Shown piece by piece: positions 9,983 to 24,400 of a DNA stretch of 64,000 nt (the stretch's first letter is position 1; every line of letters starts with the position of its first letter). This stretch comes from Phoebastria nigripes (taxonomy: Eukaryota; Chordata; Aves; Procellariiformes; Diomedeidae). A program made the position numbers and the translations under genes. The notes beneath the pieces were generated by a model. The model worked only from the letters and a program-made list of their open reading frames with translations. It ran no database searches and had not been told where the DNA came from. The stretch lies in assembly GCA_035582835.1 (NCBI GenBank), contig JAYKAV010003108.1, forward strand, positions 145,802 to 209,801, given 5' to 3'.

Positions 9983-12900
9983 CCGGAGAAAAGGGATGCT
10001 TTGGTTTGGAGATCAACTTCTCTGCTACCCCCCAAGGGAGATACTGAATCAGGTGGTGTTAATACAAACTCTGCAAGGCTCCTAAATACCTTTTGAAATG
10101 TGTAAGCAAATAAACAGCCATTAAGAACATGTGCTGGTGGCCGATTTCAGTGTTAAATTACTGTTTTGTTCAAATGAGTATGCACTAGCAAGAAACACTT
10201 ACCTGGAGGAATTACGTCAGTCTTTGTTATCACTTATTACCCAAGTTAAGAGGTCGGCCAGGTATAAATTCTTCAGCAGTCAGATTCAAGGAGCACCTTA
10301 CAGCTCTGACTCACAACTGCTGGCAAACCACTGCCAGCCCCTAAGGACCTGCTGCCTCAATGTGTGGTGCCTGCCCTGCCTGCCAGCCAGGCTCCAAAGC
10401 TGGCAGAAACTGTCCTCATCCCAGGTGCTTCTCTTGGCTTGGGTGTATTAGGCTAAGAAGTCAGCAAAAGTGGGTGATGAAGGATGTGGTCTCTGCCAGT
10501 CCTCCCCTGTGGACCCTGACCTGCTTCTTTCAAAGTGCAGTAAAAGCTCTTGTGACATCTAGCAAGGTATTTAAACTGATTCTTACCAGGCTCCAAAGTC
10601 TGCTGGGAAATATGTACTCATGCATGCTATCCAACATCTACTGGCTGTTCCTCCTAAAAATTAAGGGTATCCTCCTGCATTTGTGCTTGATTTGTAAAGC
10701 TGCTCAGTACACTGGTTATATTTGTGAGGATCAGAACCTCACAGCTTCTAAGAGCACAGCACAGATTCATCCAGGGGTGGTTGGAATGGGAAATGCCCAA
10801 ACTCTCTACAGAAATGTGCTTTCACTCTTTGACAAGGTTGTAATGTCAAACTATAGGCCAGTAAATGTTTTACTTGTGTTTTTAAAGGGGTGTTTCAAAG
10901 GTGTTTTGGGGAATCGCAGATAAGTACAGGGGATATGTGTGTCTAATAGTCTGGTTGAAGTGACTAGAAACAAGGTAAAAAGCCTGAAAACTAAACAAGG
11001 ACACAGGTTTTCTTTGCCAAAAACATGGTCTTGTATCTAGGGTTGTCTTCTTCCATGAGAGAAGCTGCTGTTTTTAACTGGTGTTAAATACATTGGGATC
11101 CCAGCTCCCACCTTGCTGCAGACTGTTGCAACGGGTGAGATTTCAGCAGCCTGAACTTGCTGAGGTGCCTTCAGCTGCTCTGTCAGGCTGCTGTGGTCTT
11201 CACCTCTCGCCAACGCTCATACGATGGCACAGAGACCTAATCTGCCAGGAAGCTAATCTCTCCTTGCAGAGCTGATTGGCATTGCTGGATTTGCAGTCAC
11301 TTCAGGCCTCTGCAGGGGCTGGCTGCAGATCTCACAGCTGTTCCTGCCGGCCTGAGGCAGGGGGGAACTTTCTGGCCAGGTGGGACTGTGGCAGACAGAA
11401 TTTAAATGTGTTTAAATTGCTCTGGAACCGCACCCCAAAGCTGTGGTTTAGCATGTGCTTTCGGTCAGCTCTGCTGGTGGAAGAAGCAACCTCAACTCCT
11501 TCCATGGGATTATTTTTGGCTGGATTAGGTCCCCGGTCTGGCTTGCAGCACGAACCCGCAGGCAGGTCTGCCAACAAGATGTAGTAGCTGAAGCAGGGAT
11601 GAGCACAAGCGGCTGGGGGAATGGCAGGTCGAGTTGATTTAAGTTGTGTTACTGCTGCACACACAAGCCTGTGTGCGGCGGGGCAGCAAAATGTGTGGCA
11701 GCACAGGAGTGTGGACTGGTGGCACATGGGAAGGAGCAGTGTGTGTCACTGTGGTGTCCCCCCGGGTGCCTCTGCTGTGGTGACTGCTGCCTGCCAGGGC
11801 TGGGGCTGCTCTCAGCTCTCCTGCCGCCCAGGGAGTTTTGAGTTGCAGAAATGTTTTTGGGGGAATTTTGTCTCTAGCGCTGTAGTTTCATAAAGCTGTA
11901 AGTGTTAGTAAAGGCACTGCAGTGTTCGCCAGGTAATGCCGCAGTGGTAAGGAAATTGTAAGAAACTGTCTAAATACTAGACTACTTGAAGAAGAAAGAA
12001 AAATAAATGCTTTTTGTACATAAAGTAAGATTGAAGATGCTCTTCCAACCCTCTTCTGCTGGTAAAATTACTCTTGACTTGCAGGGCCTCAAAACTGTAG
12101 GGATGAGATGTGACTTGTGGTATGTGCTGCTTATTTCTGGGATTTTTAGTTTTTCAAGCCCAACAGATTTACCCAATCAATAGCTGACTGGCCTCTGTTC
12201 AGTGGTAAACAAGTCTTAAATTCCATATGTTCTCAATACAGTATAGCAGAATAAATAATTCATTGAAATATCAGCATGGATATGTGGTGGTGTAACTGAA
12301 AAGGAACACGAAGGAGTCCTGGGGAGAGCAGGGATTATGTTTAGATTAATCTGGAACAGAGCTTTTACCAAGAGGAAATGATCAGCTGTTTTTACAAAAC
12401 GACGCACACAATAAATGTGATTGCACTACCTCTGAGCTCAGAAGTTGTTTTGAATACTGCTTTTCAGACCACAGCAGAACACAGATTTCTTCACTGTGAT
12501 TTAGTGAAGGCTGGGAGATGAACCAGCCTTGGTTTGGCATTTGAAGTTGCATGGCAGCTGACTACTGTAGACAGCTTACCTGCAAGGATTGGATGTGACT
12601 GCCTGCCGCTTTGAATTTACATCACCTCAGACTATGGTAATGACGTTTAACAAGTGGGTTAGAATGCTCCAGAAAACATACAGATTTTATCACGTGTAAA
12701 GCAAGCTCCTTGCTTGTCCTCCGATTTCTGTCTTCATACAGATCACGAGAAGTAAGACCACNTGGTTTTGCTGAAGATTTCACTGATGTGAGTTATTTTA
12801 GAACAAAATGAATCAAATTTCTTAGTATTGTGGGTAGTAACAGGCAAAACAAGGGCTGGTGTTTCCTGTAACATTGAACCATGGCAATAACACTCAGCAG

Positions 12901-15900
12901 TTTCCCCTATTTTTTGCCACACTTAAACAAAATTAAGTAGCTCCATAAAAGCTTACAGAGGCTTCTGATAAAAATAGAGGCGCATTTCTGTAACATTCAT
13001 CTGTATCCTTTTTCCTAAAACTATGGTGGGAGGGTGCTGCCTGGTAGGCTGCTTCTGTCCAGGCTGTAAATGCTGCCCATTGACAGGCCTATCTGGACTC
13101 CCCAAAAGGATGAAGAAATGAGCAGTTGAGATTTTTGGGCTCCTATAGCAGTAGCAGAATTGGTCTGCACTAGTTTCTTGGGCACATTTGAGATGCAAAT
13201 TTACACCCAATCAAGTTATTTCAATCTAGTTTCCTCAAGTTATAAAGTATAGACTTTCTTGGAAGTTGGACCATTTGCATGGAAACTGTTACCAATTAGG
13301 TAGGAGTATTTTACTTGTGCTCACTCCTGACAGCCTTTAGTGTGCAGGCCAGGAGAAGCAGAAATACTGCTAATGAACAAGGCTTGTTGTGACACTGGGT
13401 CTCTACAGAAATAATTCCCATATAGAACAGGAATGGCAGAGACTCATCTGGGCAAGATACTGCTGATGGAGTAGCTATTTTTTCAGACTGCTCTGCTCCC
13501 TATAGCACCTGTAAATGCCTTATTATAAGGAGGCTGACCGTAGGGTGTGAGCTGGAAACCAGGGCAAAGCCTGGAGGAAGAACCATTACAAGTCGTAGCA
13601 AAAGTCTTGATTTTTGAAGTAGTGCTTCAACAAAGGAAACAGACTGCAGCTATGCAAAAGATTATAAAAGTCAGTGCTCAGCCCTTGAGGATGTGAAATT
13701 CTGTGTTGGGTAGAGACTTCAAAACTTGCAAACACATAGCTTAATTTGATCTTATGTTTATGAGCGTTGCTTGTACTATGGTTGCCATAACAGTGATTGA
13801 AAGCTAGCTACGCTTCCTTTGTTTTAGTGGTCTTGGTATTGCTATTTCAAGCAGAATGCTTGTTTTGAGGTGTTTACACAATGCTTCTGATATGCTTCTG
13901 ATATTTTGTTTAAGATTAATATTTAGCATTGTCACTGCGGTGCTTTCATTAGTGGAAATGGATTCAAGGCAGTGAGCAGGCTGTCCTGTGGTCAGTACTT
14001 GCTGCATTAACGCAAACTTTACTTTTTGGAGTGGGCTATGGAGTAGACACAAGCAAGAAACCTGAAAAATTGAGTTTTTCAAGATGAGATTGACAAAGTT
14101 TTGTGTCAGTTTGGAGGAAATATGAATTTTGTAGAACTAATACAGTTATACTTAGAAACTTGTGAGTGTATGATTTGGGTGAAAACTTATCTTGTGAGTG
14201 CAGCTGTCAGTGACTTGTCCTGGAAATCGAAGTACTCGGTTTATTGATAGGTTAGGAAGAACATCTGCCTCACTCTGTATCTGATGATTTTGCAGTGATA
14301 TGTACAATGGTAGATGTGTCATTGTCACTCACAGCAGTTTTGACTGCCTAAATACTCCAGTATTTAGTACTGGATGTACTGAGTGAAAGGGTGGGGTTTT
14401 GCCTGTTCTTTTCAAACCTTGCTCAAAGGTCTGTGATTAGAGACTTAAATCTTTTGTGCTTTTGTTCTCCCCTATGGTTCTAACTCCTGATGATGAAGGA
14501 AAAAATAATTCTTACTACTGGCTATGTATGTAAATGAGAAATGAGGGCCGGAGTTGTCCAGAAGCAGTGTGGGCAATTGCCCAGCAAGCAACATCTGCCT
14601 GCCTGCGCGGTGAGCTCCTGAAGTGACCTAGCAGGGAGTGCTGGGAGGAGGTTGCCTTTGAGACAGCAATGCCAGTTCCAATAATTCTGCAAGCACTTGC
14701 TTGCCTACTGTGGAGTGGAGGCAGCGAAGAAGGCTTCAGGTGATAACTGAGGTCATTGCTGACATGAGACTGCCTCTGAACTGGTTACCTGCATGGATAC
14801 ACTGAGTTTGCCTTCTTCCTGCAAGAACGTATCATCTCACCCATGAAGCAGGAACAGAGAGGCTGCACCTCGATCCCCTGTGCCTTTCTGCGCCTGTGCG
14901 GACCAGCACAGTCGGCAAGGCCAAGAGGCTGTAGGGTGAGATCCTAGCTTGTGAGTCTGATGCTGCACTGCCATCCTTTTTTTGAGGTTCCTGCTTGTGC
15001 TGGGCCATCTCAGCTGCAGAAACAGCTGCTGAGTGCACAGCGGTTTTGGGAGTTGTTTCACAAGCAGCTCAGCTGCCTTCCCAGGGGAGCTGGGAATGCT
15101 GGAGGGAGGGCAGGAACCGCCATGGCTCTATTCAGTCTCTACCTCTGGGTGCCCAGGGGTCCTGCTCATCACCTAAAATTACCATACCTATATGTTGATG
15201 TTCTGCATCATATAGCATTTCTTTATGTTCCTGTGAATTTTAAGCCTTTTTTTGTATTAAAATTGTTCAATCTCATTCTATGGGTCTGTAGGTGCAAACT
15301 AAATTTTCAGATGTATTATCCGTAGTGCTTAAGTTTTTTTCTCCCCAGTAAGATTAAAAAAAGCCATTGTACCTGTAAATCAAAGAATTTGAATTACAAA
15401 CTTCAAAGATATTGTGACTATAATAATTATTTAGGAATGAAAAGCAAGGCAATCAGAGGGAAACGTCTTCTCCAAGTTTAAGGCTGCAAACCTCATGACA
15501 TGCATACTTTTTTTTTATTCACATGCTTGTGTTTGTATCTTGAAGGAAAAATGTGCTGCAACATTTCAGGTGTTTTCTAGAGCTGCTTTCAGAGTATAGA
15601 GAGAGTGAAGCAGATGATTTGTTCAGACCTTGGTAGAAGAAGGACTCTGCAACAGACTGGCTGGTGAAGGAACAGGGGATGATGAATTGTCGAAGGAAGA
15701 CTTAAGACCAGATGTTAGGGCTGAGGGTTTCTACACTGCAGTCTTTCTTATGCATGATGATTTCAAACTCACCCAGTGCTTAAGTGATGCTCTTGCTTAT
15801 GGCTTTTCCTAGACAGGTGTTTCAGTCCTCCTGAGTCTTATGGTTCAGACCCTGAGACTCACGTAGTTCTTGTCTGAGTTACTCAGGCACACTCAGACAC

Positions 15901-18900
15901 AGCTTTCTCCTCAGGTTCTCTGTCTTTCACTCCAGTGTTCCTGCTTGTCATCCTCCTTCTCTGTTCTTTAAGCTACACCTTACCACATTTCTTCCAGCTG
16001 GTTACTGTACTGTGAGTTTGCTCAGAAGGAAGCTTTTTGATGTCAGCCTCCCAATGGTCTGAATATTGAATCCATTTGGCAACTGTTCCCTCCCAAACAT
16101 AATATCATGCTGGACTTCTTTCAGGAGGTGTGAGGGGCTCTTCCCTTCCCCTCTCTCTCATTCCCCCTGTCCCTGTTGTTCTTGTCTTCCTCCTTTCTCA
16201 CAGCAAAGAGTAGCCTCCAGGTAGTAGGGGTTTACTACAAGTGTATTTATAAATCACTGTTCTGGTCTCAGACTGTAATGCAGATGAGCTTTTTGACACT
16301 TTCAAGATTGAAAAACTAATNGGACAAGGTCCTGATTTAGCCAAAAATTCTATGCAGCATTTGCAGGGCNTTACCTTAATTGGTTACTGTTTAAATGGCC
16401 ATCAGTCTTTTGAATTTCTACCAAAGAATAACAACAGTGACCGAAAAGCTTAGTGTTATGCTCTTCCAAAGTGGACTTTGACTAGTTTGCCTTTTGGTGA
16501 AGTATCAGTGGCTCTTGTCAGACATGCTTAGCTTCTTCAGTCCCTAGGGTCCCCCTTTGCCACAGTGAGTCTCATCCTTTATTCTGGTCCTGCATGTTGG
16601 CTAAGATGTCTCAAACAACTTAATGAGGGTGAGCTTAGCTGCTGTTTGCACAGCAGAGTGTCTATACTGGCAGCAGCAGGAGTGCGATAGAGCCGTGGGT
16701 CAACATCAACATGTGCGAACAGATGAGGGGCAGACAAACCTGAATTTGGGTTTCCTGCTGCCACCGTGATGGGTTCAGTCTGTGCCCTGCCCTTCCTCCT
16801 GATGGTCTCCAGCCCTTCTTTCCTGTTCTTCCACTCCACTTCTGCAGTGGCTTTCTGCCCTGTACTTGATCCACAAATGTTTACGGGTGGGGTTGTGGCC
16901 ACAGGCAGTGGTGGTGGTGTGACTACATATAATGAAAGTTGCCTTTGGGGTTCAGCAGAAGGCTGCAGGCAGGTCTCCTTTTGCTGTTAACTTGTTGTGC
17001 CTCTGCTTCCAGCTCCTTGCATAGGGAGGATCACCTTTTTGGGTGATCTTCAAAGTATTTTACCCTCCACAAGCCACTCCTCCTCTTATGTAGGTGTGCG
17101 TATGCATTTGACTTATTGATATACCNGCAATTCTTTTCAGAGAAAAAAGAAATATAAACTTTCTAATGCTAGAAATAAATTTGATGGCATTTGTAGGCAA
17201 GAGACTTAGCATTCTTCTTCTGACTAAACCCAATTACAGGGTTGATACTGAGGCGTGCTGTAGATGCTAACATTTTTCTATGTCTTTCATAGTTGAGTAG
17301 TGTATTTTACTAGCCTGGCAATATTAAACTGTCCTTTTCATTATTTCGTTTACATTCTGCTTGTGTTAAGTTGAACTGAGGTCACAGTAGGTAAAAAGTA
17401 AGGAAATTGAATCCATATGGTAAAATTTTGGCTCTTTTATTGAAGATTGTTAATGTCTATTGCTAATAAAAAGCAAACAGGTTAAAGTAATTCCAGTGAA
17501 ATGAATGGAGCAAATGGTAAATGTGTCAAAATACATGGAATTCAAATCACAAGTTCTTTATTTAAAAAAGCAGTGAATGTATAAAGCTGACAGAGGAACC
17601 TTTCATGCTTTACTATTTGTTTCCTCATGAATTAACCTCTGGAGAAGGAAAGCCTGTTGGGAATTCCTGCTGGAATGTGCAATATTATTTTGAATGCCTT
17701 GAGCCTCCAGTGATGTGTTAATCTGACCAACCAGCCTTTTCAAAAAATTGCTTTTTTTAAAGCCCACATGAAAAATGTCATTCTTGCAGTAAGCGTGTAG
17801 AAACTAAGCAAACCTTCCAACCAGACTGACTACTTACCAGTGTAGCCTTTTCCAAGCTGCCTTCAAGCTTGGCTGTGTTAATGGCTTTTGGACTAGGCAA
17901 GTGGAGATAGGCTGGCTTGTAAGGGAAAGAAATAACTTGTAATTGGTGTTCACTGCCTCTTCAGGATCCATCAGTCTGACTGCTTCCTTAGGCTAGCAAC
18001 TTTTTCAGGAACACAGACTAAGGGTTTATTAGCAAAGAGTTTTAAGGTCAACTAGGTAGTTCATAGAAANGAGCTAGAATTTTAAAGGTGTTCTTTGAGC
18101 ACCTGAATGTTGGGGAAACCTGTTGTACCTTGAGGTGACCAGCTAGTGAAGTATGCAAAGATAAACAGTTACGATTTTACTAAGGAGTTATGTGAAGTAT
18201 TGCTGGAAACAGTGAGACTGGCAGTTAAATGTAGGTGGAAGTGGTTGCGCAATAGGCTGATAAATTGCATTTCATGTTTGTAATTGTAGATGGCAACACC
18301 TGAAGCTAACTGAAATTGTTTGGATTTGGATTTTCATATACTTCCTTCAACTCCATTACTCTGTCTCCTTGTTCTTCCAAACATACAGAACAATTATACT
18401 GAAGTTAAGATAAAATGAACCATGTTAGTTTTCTGCATGAGGTTAAAGGACTCTACTAGAAAAGAGATGGCCATGCTCTGGTATCATTATACAATAAGAT
18501 AATGTCAGAACTACTTAATGTCTTTTAATGTATTGCCTGTACTAAAGTCTCACTTGATGGTACAGTAGAAAGCCTGAGGTTTAAAAGTAGAGTAAAGGAT
18601 GTGTATGCTTATAAGCAGAAAAATGAATGTTAAACTTTCTGGCAGTGCATGTGGTTAGTTGCTGAATGCCAAAGCTGTCTTGTGTCTGTGTGGTTAAATG
18701 AGACTTTTTCTAAACTTTGTGGGAATTCAAGTATCTTGAGACACGTCTGAGGAGTCCTACAGCCTTCTGCCAGTGTCGGCACTTGACAGACTGAAATCAA
18801 GCAATTTTGACACTTGGCTCCAGGAGCATGGGCTGTGGTTGCTGTTGCATCACCATCCTCTTGGTATGATAGTCCTAAGGTCCATGTATTGTAATAGTGC

Positions 18901-20594
18901 TCAGTCTCTGTAAATGGATGTGGTTGCACTTGTAGTAGCAGATACATAAGACTGAAATAAGACCTTTTTCAAGGAAATGGGGGGAGGAGGACTCGGGAGA
19001 GTGAATGCACAGGAATGAGGCTCTATGAGAAAGTTCAAGGGAAAGACTGGTTTAGCAAACATTTTTAATTTTACATCAGGATGTCTTTTTACCAGACTTC
19101 AACACTCCCATGCTAATGGTGTGTGTTTGTTTTCCCTGCTTGCGCAGTGTCTGGCAGCGAGATCTGGTCCAGAACAGTGGCCCTGTAGATCCTCTGTGAT
19201 CCTTGTGAGAGCGGATAATGTGTCTGCTGGTCAGAAGATGTGTGTGTATTTCTGTATGAAAATCTGAGCCTGCAGGCTTCTGACGATGTAATAATTAGAT
19301 TAAGAGAGACATAGGCATTTTTAAGGGAGGGGGAGAGTAGTTCAATGTCGGAAAGATTTGAAAAATGCCACGTTGAAGAGCCTCATAATTTAATAAAGTG
19401 TATTAGTCTACTATCTCAAGTGAATCTGCCCTCCAAGTTCACAGCTGTGGTAGGTTTTTGAATGCTTGCAGTGTTTGCCTTTGTCCAGAGCCCTTTCTTG
19501 GAGCAAATGTTCAGGGAATGGACTGAATTCCTTTAACTGGAGCCATAGAAAAAGGCTCAGGCCATCTGGTTTTATTGTTGTGGGACGTGCGCTAGCTGCT
19601 TGTGACTGTGCTTTTTGACAGAGGAAGTCTATAGAAAGCTGTTTTATCGGAGCCTTAAATTTTTCATCTAAAGATAAATGTCTTCCANCATAACAATAGA
19701 CCTGAAGGTACTAAATACCTTAATAACAGAACATCTGTAATAGGTGTTTGGTGCTGTAAAGCCATTTTTTCTTAGTAGCCTATTGAATGATTTCTGTTCA
19801 CGTAGTTAAAGTTGGCATATATTCTTCTGCATATTTAATAAACTGGTGCATTAGATACCTGTGAGTTGGTACTGGGAGTAGAGGCTCGGGTGTGAACTCT
19901 TTCTGCCTCTGTAGCTTTGAGCAGCGTTTTTCTGATATCTGTACATGTAATACTGTCCACGTATTTTCCAGCTGCCTGGCAGTGCCGTAAGCTCCTGCCC
20001 CACTGCAGTGAGGGCAGCTCAGGTAGCAGCAAGCCTGGCTCAGAGCATTGCCAACTCAGACCTGCTCCGGTTATGGGGGTTGGCTGGTGCTGCGTNGGTG
20101 CAGTAGCAGCACCTGAATTGCCAATCTAGGAGTGACTGCAGAGCTGAACTGCCCTGGGCAGGCATTCCTGGGATGCTGGGTACCTGAAAGTACAAATTTT
20201 TCTAGGAATAAAATACGGCACTGAATTTATTGGCCTCTTTCACACTAGGACAAAATAGTTATATGCTCTCATATAACCTAAGATTTTAGGTCACCTTGAC
20301 CATTTTCTTGAAACTACAGCACTGAGTTGTGATGGCAAATGCTTCACGTTCGCAGCTCGTCCTCATGGTACAGGCAGACATAAATGGGATGCTGCCGAGA
20401 GTCTGTTGCACTGGGCTCAGCTTTCACTGGGGTTGTCTATGGCCAGCAAAGTGTCAGTCAGGAGTTTTTGTGTAAGAGGGGCTTGGCTTTTGTTTTTGTG
20501 TTTTCAGCTGTTACGGCATGGCTCTGTTAAATGCTTTTCAGTGTGTTAATACTGGGGATGTGGGGATGGGCTCGGCTGGAGGAGGCAGGAATTT

Positions 20595-20605
20595 GGGGGG
20601 GGGGG
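20595..20605. repeat. G11 homopolymer
   Basis: Eleven consecutive G occur in intron 1, within the region where single ambiguous bases cluster. Length errors are likely. Confidence 0.8.
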
Positions 20606-21386
20606 CATGGATACGCAGAATTTGCAGAATTTCTCACCAGTGGACCAGAGCACTGCCTGGCCTTGTCTACTGTATGGCCAGGACGGCACACAGCTAGGAC
20701 TGCCAAATGTGGTTTAGCTAATGTTTAATTCAAATACCCTAGTGAAAAACTTTTATTCCAGCATTTTACAGTATTCGCTTATGTATCTCTTTTCTTCTCC
20801 CTCAATCCTGACTTTACAAATTCATTTCTGTCACCGTAAGAGGATTTTGTTCTTTCTGTCCTCTGTTATGTCCTGTGTATTGAGCTTCCCTGTTGTAGTG
20901 CCAAAAGAGCTGCCCTCCTCCTTGCTCACATCTCACTTTCCATGGGAAAAAGTCTCTGGTGACAGGAAATTGAGGGGGATTGGCCCTGGGAAATAAAANC
21001 CTCGGTTCCTTTCTTTGCCTTCTTCAGTATAAGAAGTCCTTTGGTATGTCTGTGGCAAATGCCTTATTAAAGGGTCTGCCTGCTAGAAGCAGCCATGTGC
21101 TGTTCTTGAGCTATTGCAGATAGTCATATGTCTGAGTGCAAATGGATGACCAGGAAGCCTTAAATGCTGCNATAGGTTTTGCAGGGTTTTTTTCCAACCT
21201 CAGTTTTTTAAGCTAACAAAAACTGTCTGTTTGGGGAATTGTTATCCCTGAATAACTTAGAATTATGCCTTGTAAAGCGTTCTATAAATTTGCATTCAGA
21301 AATTAAAACAAATGTTATTTTTCCTTTCATACTCTTTGGTTATGTATTATAGAAGTTTCAAGTTTAGCTTCATTTAAAAATACAAT

Positions 21387-21400
21387 CCATGGATCCATGG
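21387..21400. repeat. Perfect 14-bp palindrome
   Basis: CCATGGATCCATGG equals its own reverse complement. It is an isolated short palindrome in intron 1 with no flanking structure that suggests a function. Confidence 0.8.
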
Positions 21401-24400
21401 GCTCATTCGACAACTGTTGCAAATTAGACCTGTAAACCACCTCTTATTTAATGTCATCTCAAATATAAACATACTAATGGGAGAGATCTGGTAAGCTCAG
21501 TGCTGATGTGGATTATCTCTGTGACCCTGGGACCTCCAAAATCCTTGCCATGGTTGTGGTAAGAGGGTTAACTCTGAACTTGGGCAACATTTATGCAGCC
21601 AGCACTTGTTCTTAAAACTCTTGTGTAAACTGAGCATATCTTATGTGAACCTGAAGTTTTGAATCTTTCCAGACACTGTTAGTAAGGTCATGGCTCCAGT
21701 GGCTCTTGCACACCTCGGCTGATTATTAGTTTCAGTAATTACATTGCAGCTTTGGAAGTGGTGGCCCTATTTCTGAAAACTTACTCAAGTTCAGAAGGTT
21801 GAAATGCTTTTGTGTTGTCTACTAATGCTGAGTCAGACTCAGTAAATTCTGCTTGTNCCATGTTGACTGTAGGCACATGGAGTGCCTTGCCTTGCATTGA
21901 CAGCACTGGGGTCAGCAGCTGACAGAGCTCCAAGTATTTGCCAACAACTGGAGTGGCTGTCTCNGATCAGGGCACATCAGACAGTTTTTTGCAATCCATA
22001 ACCAAACATCCACTAGTCCTAGCTACTGCCTTGCCTGTTCTTCTGCTTCTGTGATGGTAGTACACAGGACGAATATTTCAAAGATGAAGGTGGATGTAAG
22101 TGTGATACATCAGCTGGTGGAAGATGCTCAAGTCTCTCCATTTATGAATACTCCCTGGCAAACAGGCTTATTTTTGTGAGAAATATGTGGAATGAGAATA
22201 TGTAGCAAGTTGCTAGTAGAATGTGACTTCATTTCCATTGAATCAGTTGTGGGAAGAATTTACTTAGACAATTGTTGCATCATACTGAGTGCCAGAATAA
22301 GTCTGTTCTCGTGTTTGTTCAAAATTAGGTGTGGCAATTTAAGCTTTAGTACTAATCACTGCTCCATGCAGTGTTTCTTACATATTCTTCCTTTAGTGTT
22401 TTTCCATGAAGGAATATCTATAATGAGGAAACTTGGTGTCTTAGCACACATGCTTTGTATGTATTAACTGTTGGCTAACAGGGTGGCAACATCTAAAATG
22501 AATTGAAAAGGAGAGCTTTTAGGCTAGCTACACTGGCATTTTTATTAGTTCTTGTCAGTAGTCCAGACATACTCTTAACATTCCCTCTTTGAGGGAATAT
22601 TTAATATTTTTCCTCTTAATTCCAAATCAATAGTCACAAAATTGATGAATTGAATCATAAGATGTTATTTTAGATGTCTTTTTTGCTGTATAACTTCTAT
22701 GTAGTGTGCATGCGCCTTTTCTGTGGCATTTGGATCTTTTCAGCTGCAGCATTTTGTGTCTGCCTGGATCCTGCTTGGCCTTAGCAGTGGCCTGGAGGTC
22801 TTCAGGTGAAGCCCAGCCCTGCTTACTCTGTCCCGTAACATCCTTTATCACAGCACTCTCTTCCCTCATGAGTTAAGCACTATCAAGAAGTTACTGATAN
22901 AGCAGAGATGTGTTTATTCTTTCATCAATCTCCCAGTCTTCTGACTAACACTCGCCCTGTTAAGCAGAAAGACTGAGCTTTCTGACTTCAAACCAANCTC
23001 GTTTGTGTGTTGAACTTGGTGTGGCTGGATTGATGGATGCACTCATAGGGTGTTTGTCTGAAGTTATGGAAGGCTATATGCAGGGCTCTGGTCAAAGACT
23101 GAAGCCTTTGCCAAAATATATTATAGTAGACCAGACTTTAAGGACCCAAGTCTTCAAAGTAGCTTCCTCTGCAGCTCAATCCTGGGGCCACCTCTCTCCT
23201 ACAGGTTGTCATTGCTGTTTCTAAAAGTGTCTGTAACCGCTTATTTGATGTGATAGCACTGTTGCTTTGAAGCCAGTATGTGCTGGAGGCGGAAAGTGTG
23301 TAATCAGTCTTATCGGAAGCCGGTGTTGCAAGACACTTCTCCCAGCATAAGTACTGTAGGTGTTGGCACTCCCTGTGCTCTGCCTTTTCAGTGCTTGGAT
23401 TCAGCCCAGAAACAGCTGCTTTGGCCCTAGCAGGAAAGAAGCCTGATTTCCTACCTGTGAGCTGCTGATACAGTATCTCTTCTAGAAAGGATCAGGGTTT
23501 TCTACTTTTCAGTCTCTAGAAGTTACTTGTTCTCACATCTTGCCCTTTTCCCTCATTATTGGAGGGTTTCCTAAGCAGAACAACTATTACAATCCAATGA
23601 TACCTGTCAGTGCCTTCATCCACCCTCTGAATTGATTTTGCAAATAATTTTAATGAAGGATTTAAGGCTGGCCAGGGCTGCTCTATCCGGGATGTCCTTG
23701 TTGAGGATGGGAGGGACCTGTGGATGTGTAGATCCAGGACTAGATTGTAAAGCATTAGTGTAATTCAGGTAAATTCCTAGACTGATACTTATCAAATGGG
23801 TTGTGTGGTTTTCTTACTTCTACTTCCAGACAAGCTACCTTTTTCTGCTGCTTTGCTTATGGCTGTGGTGAGTTCTGTTTGGAGGGCAGGAGTAAATGGC
23901 TGTTTAATGAGCTAAGAGGAGCAGGGCATGGGAGCTCTGTCATGGGGGACGAAGGCTTGGTCCGGTATCGGCTGTCCTATCCTGGCTGACAGGGCCATAG
24001 CCCACTAGGATGGTCAGCTGGGCTCCTCTGATGGCACTTGTCTTCGTCCGTGGGGCTCTCATAGCTGAGGGAGAGCTATATGATGTTTGAAAAGTGGCCC
24101 TAGAGCTCAATGTCACAAGTAATAAAGTGATATACAAAATTTCAGCATGGTGGCTCATCAATACTTATCCCTTGCTCTGGGGAGCCAGGACCCCTCTGCA
24201 GCAGAAGAGCTGTGTCAGGGAGTGGGAGCAGCCTGTCCTGGACAAGCTGTGATGGTGGTGTGGGCAAGAGCAGCAGCAGAGCAGCCTCCATGGCCAGTTT
24301 GCTAGGCTGAGCGTTTTACCACCTGCATCTCATGCTTACCTCCAAACTAATGTTTTGGTTCATAGCAAGTGATGACCTGATCACAGTATCTGAGAGCTCA

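Noticed and set aside
13881..13902. 11-bp direct repeat (ATGCTTCTGAT twice)
   Set aside because: Too short to separate from background slippage, with no further copies.
17029..17048. Short hairpin (GATCACC / GGTGATC, 6-base loop)
   Set aside because: A 7-bp stem is too short for a microRNA precursor, and isolated small inverted repeats are expected by chance.
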